From Alicyclobacillus sendaiensis NBRC 100866 (lineage in GTDB: Bacteria; Bacillota; Bacilli; Alicyclobacillales; Alicyclobacillaceae): 64,000 nucleotides of DNA. Where the stretch lies: contig NZ_BCRQ01000003.1 in the NCBI RefSeq assembly GCF_001552675.1, positions 25,385 through 89,384 of the forward strand. The letters run 5' to 3'. Positions 61,679 through 64,000 of the stretch are shown piece by piece. Position numbers and translations under genes: made by a program. Each line of letters opens with the position of its first letter. The first letter of the stretch is position 1. The notes under the pieces were generated by a model, which searched no databases, was not told where the DNA came from, and was given only the letters and a program-made list of their open reading frames with translations.

Positions 61679-63183
61679 CAGAGCGTCGCCTCCTCAGTCA
61701 ACCTTTCGAGCGCCATGGGCTGAGCCTCGATGGCGCGCGGGCTCGCATCGCCCATGTGCGCGAGCCAAGCATATGCGCGAAGGGCATAGGGGCGGCGGGC
61801 ATGACGGCGAAGCCAAGCGTAGAGCGCCGCCTGAAGGGCCATGAGGGCCGCGGCCGCCGTCGCGAGCTGCGCGTCGACCGGTTGCGGCGTTCCGAGAAGG
61901 ACCTCGCACGCCCGGACCAACTCGTCGCGCAGCGCCAACGCGGTGGCGCCCGCCAAGACCGTGATGGCCGCGCCGATCCACCGCCCCACGGTGAGCGCCA
62001 TGGCCGATGCGAGTGCCGCCGCACATGCCGCGCCAAGGAACAACCCCAGGACGAGGCGCAGCCCGTCTGCGGGATGAGGCAAGGCGTACGCAAGGAAGAA
62101 CGCCGCCCCAACGAGCGCCGGCCACGGAACGCGCAGCGATGGCACCTCCTGAGTCACCAACACCTCGTCCGGGCGAGGCACGGCCGAGCCGGAACGGAGA
62201 AAGAGCGTCGCCTTGAACAGCCCGTGCAGCCACAGGTGGACCACCGCGATGGCGTAGGCGCCTACGGCGCACTCCATCAGCATGAGCCCCATTTGCGCCA
62301 TGGTGGAGGCGATGAGCTGTCGCTTGTAATCCGCGTGGATCATAAGGACTCCGGTGCCGATGGCCACGCTGGCCCACGCCGCGGCCAGGAGAAGCGCGCG
62401 AGGGAGAATTCCCCCGGCCTCGAGCACGGGCGCAAACCGGGCGAGAAGGAGTCCACCCGCGTTCACCAGGCCGGCATGCATGAGCGCCGAAACGGGCGTC
62501 GGCGCAATGGCCGAATCGAGCAGCCAGCGCATGAACGGCACGTTGCCCGCTTGGGCGAGCGCAGCCGCCGCGAGCACGAGGCTCGCGAAGAACGCGATGT
62601 GCGGGTGATGAGCCAGCGCGGCGATGCCCACCCGGAGCGAGTCGCGTCCAGAGACCCAGGCGCACATGCCGGCGAGGAGCGCGATCCCGGCCATGCTCGG
62701 CGCGAGCCGAATCCAGGCCGCGCGAGCCACGTGCCGCACCGCACGGCTTCGGCGCTGCAGCGAAACGAGCCTCACCAAGCCCACATCCATCCCCGCCCAG
62801 CACGCGGCGAACAGGATGGCGTTGTCGGCCCGCCAGGCCGCGCTCGCAAAGAACAGCGTCCAAGTCATCCACGCGAGGTAGCGCCCGTAACGTTCGTCTC
62901 CCGCCAGGTGGCGCCTCGAGAACGCCACGATCCACAGCCCCAACGCGGCGATGTAGATCGAGATGGCCCATCCGAGCCGCGCGTCGCGATCGGGCACGTC
63001 AAGGGTGGCGACAAGACCTGTAATGGAGATGCACGCCACGAGCGCAAGCGCAGCCAACAAGAGCCGGCCGCGCGTTTCTGGCGCGCGCAGGCGCCAGCAG
63101 CTTGCCGCTGCCATTCCGGACACCCCCCAGGCCGCGTGCCATGCCCCGGAGACCGTCTGTTGAACCCATTCCCCCGATACCAT
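61678..63183 (-). CDS. dabB: DabB proton-conducting membrane subunit
   Basis: A 501-residue protein with about 13 membrane helices of the NuoL/Mrp antiporter family. Recognisable pieces are APTPVSALMHAGLVNAGG, with the proton-path His and neighbouring residues, STMAQMGLMLMECAVGAYAI and HLWLHGLFKATLFLRSGSA. It is thought to supply a cation gradient to DabA for CO2 hydration. ATG 63183 follows GGGAGGGC. A longer upstream frame runs through the terminator hairpin and is not used. First gene of the dabB-dabA operon. Confidence 0.93.
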   Translation of the reverse strand: MVSGEWVQQTVSGAWHAAWGVSGMAAASCWRLRAPETRGRLLLAALALVACISITGLVATLDVPDRDARLGWAISIYIAALGLWIVAFSRRHLAGDERYGRYLAWMTWTLFFASAAWRADNAILFAACWAGMDVGLVRLVSLQRRSRAVRHVARAAWIRLAPSMAGIALLAGMCAWVSGRDSLRVGIAALAHHPHIAFFASLVLAAAALAQAGNVPFMRWLLDSAIAPTPVSALMHAGLVNAGGLLLARFAPVLEAGGILPRALLLAAAWASVAIGTGVLMIHADYKRQLIASTMAQMGLMLMECAVGAYAIAVVHLWLHGLFKATLFLRSGSAVPRPDEVLVTQEVPSLRVPWPALVGAAFFLAYALPHPADGLRLVLGLFLGAACAAALASAMALTVGRWIGAAITVLAGATALALRDELVRACEVLLGTPQPVDAQLATAAAALMALQAALYAWLRRHARRPYALRAYAWLAHMGDASPRAIEAQPMALERLTEEATL

Positions 63184-63198
63184 CTTTGCCCTCCCACT

Positions 63199-63217
63199 AC
63201 GCGGCCCACTGCCGCGT
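63199..63217 (-). other. dabB: Hairpin before the dabB ribosome binding site
   Basis: A perfect 7-bp stem (ACGCGGC / GCCGCGT) with a 5-base loop ends a few bases before GGGAGGGC. It might influence initiation. Confidence 0.45.
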
Positions 63218-63235
63218 GATTCGACATGGACATAC

Positions 63236-63301
63236 AAAAAACCGGCGCGCTCGAAGGAAGGACCAGTTTGAAATCCCAACCTTCGAGTCACGCCGGTTTT
63301 T
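63236..63301. terminator. Long bidirectional terminator upstream of dabB
   Basis: The outer arms AAAAACCGGCG and CGCCGGTTTTT are perfect. An inner stem CTCGAAGG / CCTTCGAG continues the hairpin. T runs occur on both strands. It would stop transcripts from the DUF2294 gene, or act as an attenuator if dabBA is read from a promoter upstream. Confidence 0.85.
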
Positions 63302-63474
63302 CGTCAACTCACGCCAGTTGATCAAACACCCGGTTAGCTCGCCATGCGAAGCGCCTCGCCGACCCCTTGTTCAGAGGCCGAGCGCCGCGCTCCCCGCACC
63401 GACACCGCTAGGTGACACGATTCAGTTGACTTTACGCCGCTTTTCGACTGGACATGACCGGACACGCGCAGACC

Positions 63475-63897
63475 TCACGCATCCCGCCCCGCGTCCACGA
63501 CTTCGCGACCACCTTCAAACTCGCCGGACTCGAGTTTGCGCTCGAGATCCGAATGCAGCCGAAACACCATGATCCGTTCGCCCGTCCGCGTGCTCAGGTC
63601 CGTGAAGAAGCTCTTCACTTCCTCGCCCGTGATCCGGCGTATGATGTCTTTCAGATCCTCCACGCCGGACTCCACCAAGCTGGTGCGCGTCCGCTTCACG
63701 GACAGCATGCCCTCGTACGTCTCGCAGAGCGCGTACTCCGCGGACGATAGGATGCCGCGCAGCGAAACGATGATCATATCCCGCAGGATATCCGTCTTGA
63801 CCGAGACCGAGCCGCGCCCGAGATAGTCTTTTTCCCACTTCGTCAAGGCGTTCGAGATGTCCGCCTCGATGAAGCCTTTCAGCTTGGATGCTGCCAT
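63475..63897 (-). CDS. DUF2294-family protein
   Basis: A soluble 140-residue protein. Its N-terminal helix leads into GRGSVSVKTDILRDMIIVSL, and further helices precede ITGEEVKSFFTDLSTRTGERIMVFRLHSD-type sequence, the pattern of DUF2294. Its biochemical role is unknown to me; it lies upstream of dabB on the same strand with a terminator between. The ATG follows GGGAGAGA. A promoter is visible upstream. Confidence 0.82.
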   Translation of the reverse strand: MAASKLKGFIEADISNALTKWEKDYLGRGSVSVKTDILRDMIIVSLRGILSSAEYALCETYEGMLSVKRTRTSLVESGVEDLKDIIRRITGEEVKSFFTDLSTRTGERIMVFRLHSDLERKLESGEFEGGREVVDAGRDA

Positions 63898-63953
63898 GTA
63901 TCTCTCCCTCTATCCGCCATCGCTGCACGGCCTCGTGCTGGATATCAGTGAAT

Positions 63954-63983
63954 ATTGTAACAGGGGGATGCGCCTGGCGACAA
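63954..63983 (-). promoter_or_regulatory. Promoter of the DUF2294 gene
   Basis: Minus-strand -35 TTGTCG (63983-63978), 18-base spacer and -10 TACAAT (63959-63954), 57 bases before the start codon. Confidence 0.6.
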
Positions 63984-64000
63984 GGGGAAATAGCCGAAGG

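Noticed and set aside
58982..61723. A 913-codon open frame on the plus strand
   Set aside because: It is the shadow of dabA. Only its first 20 or so codons are meaningful, as the displaced coiled coil of the LapA-like gene.
1..64000. tRNA or rRNA genes, CRISPR arrays, insertion sequences, phage genes
   Set aside because: No clover-leaf signatures, repeat-spacer arrays, transposase-like proteins or terminal inverted repeats were seen; all inverted repeats are explained as terminators or operator-like sites.

Overview
The window looks like a chromosomal segment of a GC-rich, spore-forming thermoacidophilic Firmicute, most likely Alicyclobacillus acidocaldarius or a close relative. Three things point there. 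The GH113 mannanase at 21405-22361, read from its best-supported start, puts the two catalytic glutamates at residues 151 and 231, the published numbering of AaManA from A. acidocaldarius. The acid peptidase at 56187-57848 is a kumamolisin (sedolisin) of the usual 553-residue size. Starts are often GTG or TTG behind strong GGAGG-type ribosome binding sites, and CtsR operators are of Firmicute type. No tRNA, rRNA, CRISPR array or insertion sequence was seen. High GC content creates very long antisense open frames (up to about 5.4 kb), which were left out.

Layout. 1-4.5 kb: the 5' part of a secreted protein, two small membrane-associated proteins and a ClpE/ClpC-like unfoldase under two CtsR boxes. 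4.5-9.4 kb: the methylcitrate cycle (prpC-prpD-prpB), then a threonine ammonia-lyase; together they could take threonine through 2-oxobutyrate and propionyl-CoA to pyruvate and succinate. 9.6-12.5 kb: two MFS carriers. 12.6-20.8 kb: a 2717-residue cyclic beta-1,2-glucan synthase (NdvB/ChvB type), unusual in a Gram-positive. 20.9-31 kb: carbohydrate genes (VOC protein, GH113 mannanase, FGGY kinase, Gfo/Idh/MocA oxidoreductase, GH36 alpha-galactosidase, NAD-dependent epimerase, an (alpha/alpha)-barrel protein and a GT4 glycosyltransferase), consistent with galactomannan-type oligosaccharide use. 31.5-38.8 kb: M14 carboxypeptidase, RF3, aldo/keto reductase, signal peptidase I, two exported proteins and a 41-residue ORF, all on the minus strand. 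38.9-43.3 kb: formamidase, soluble chemoreceptor-like protein, MFS exporter, a small helical protein and a decayed permease remnant.

43.3-51.8 kb holds the most striking unit: a guanidine-I (ykkC) riboswitch at 51653-51752 with its own promoter, followed by an APC-family permease, two DUF1989 proteins (carboxyguanidine deiminase subunits), a biotin-dependent urea/guanidine carboxylase and an allophanate hydrolase. This is a complete guanidine-nitrogen assimilation operon with a plausible importer as its first gene. 51.9-58.6 kb: a flavin reductase-like protein, a luciferase-like monooxygenase, MetE with a structured leader that lacks the SAM-I motif, kumamolisin and a methyltransferase. 58.7-64 kb: a LapA-like membrane protein that appears frameshifted, the DabA-DabB inorganic carbon uptake pair with all four DabA zinc/active-site residues, and a DUF2294 protein upstream.
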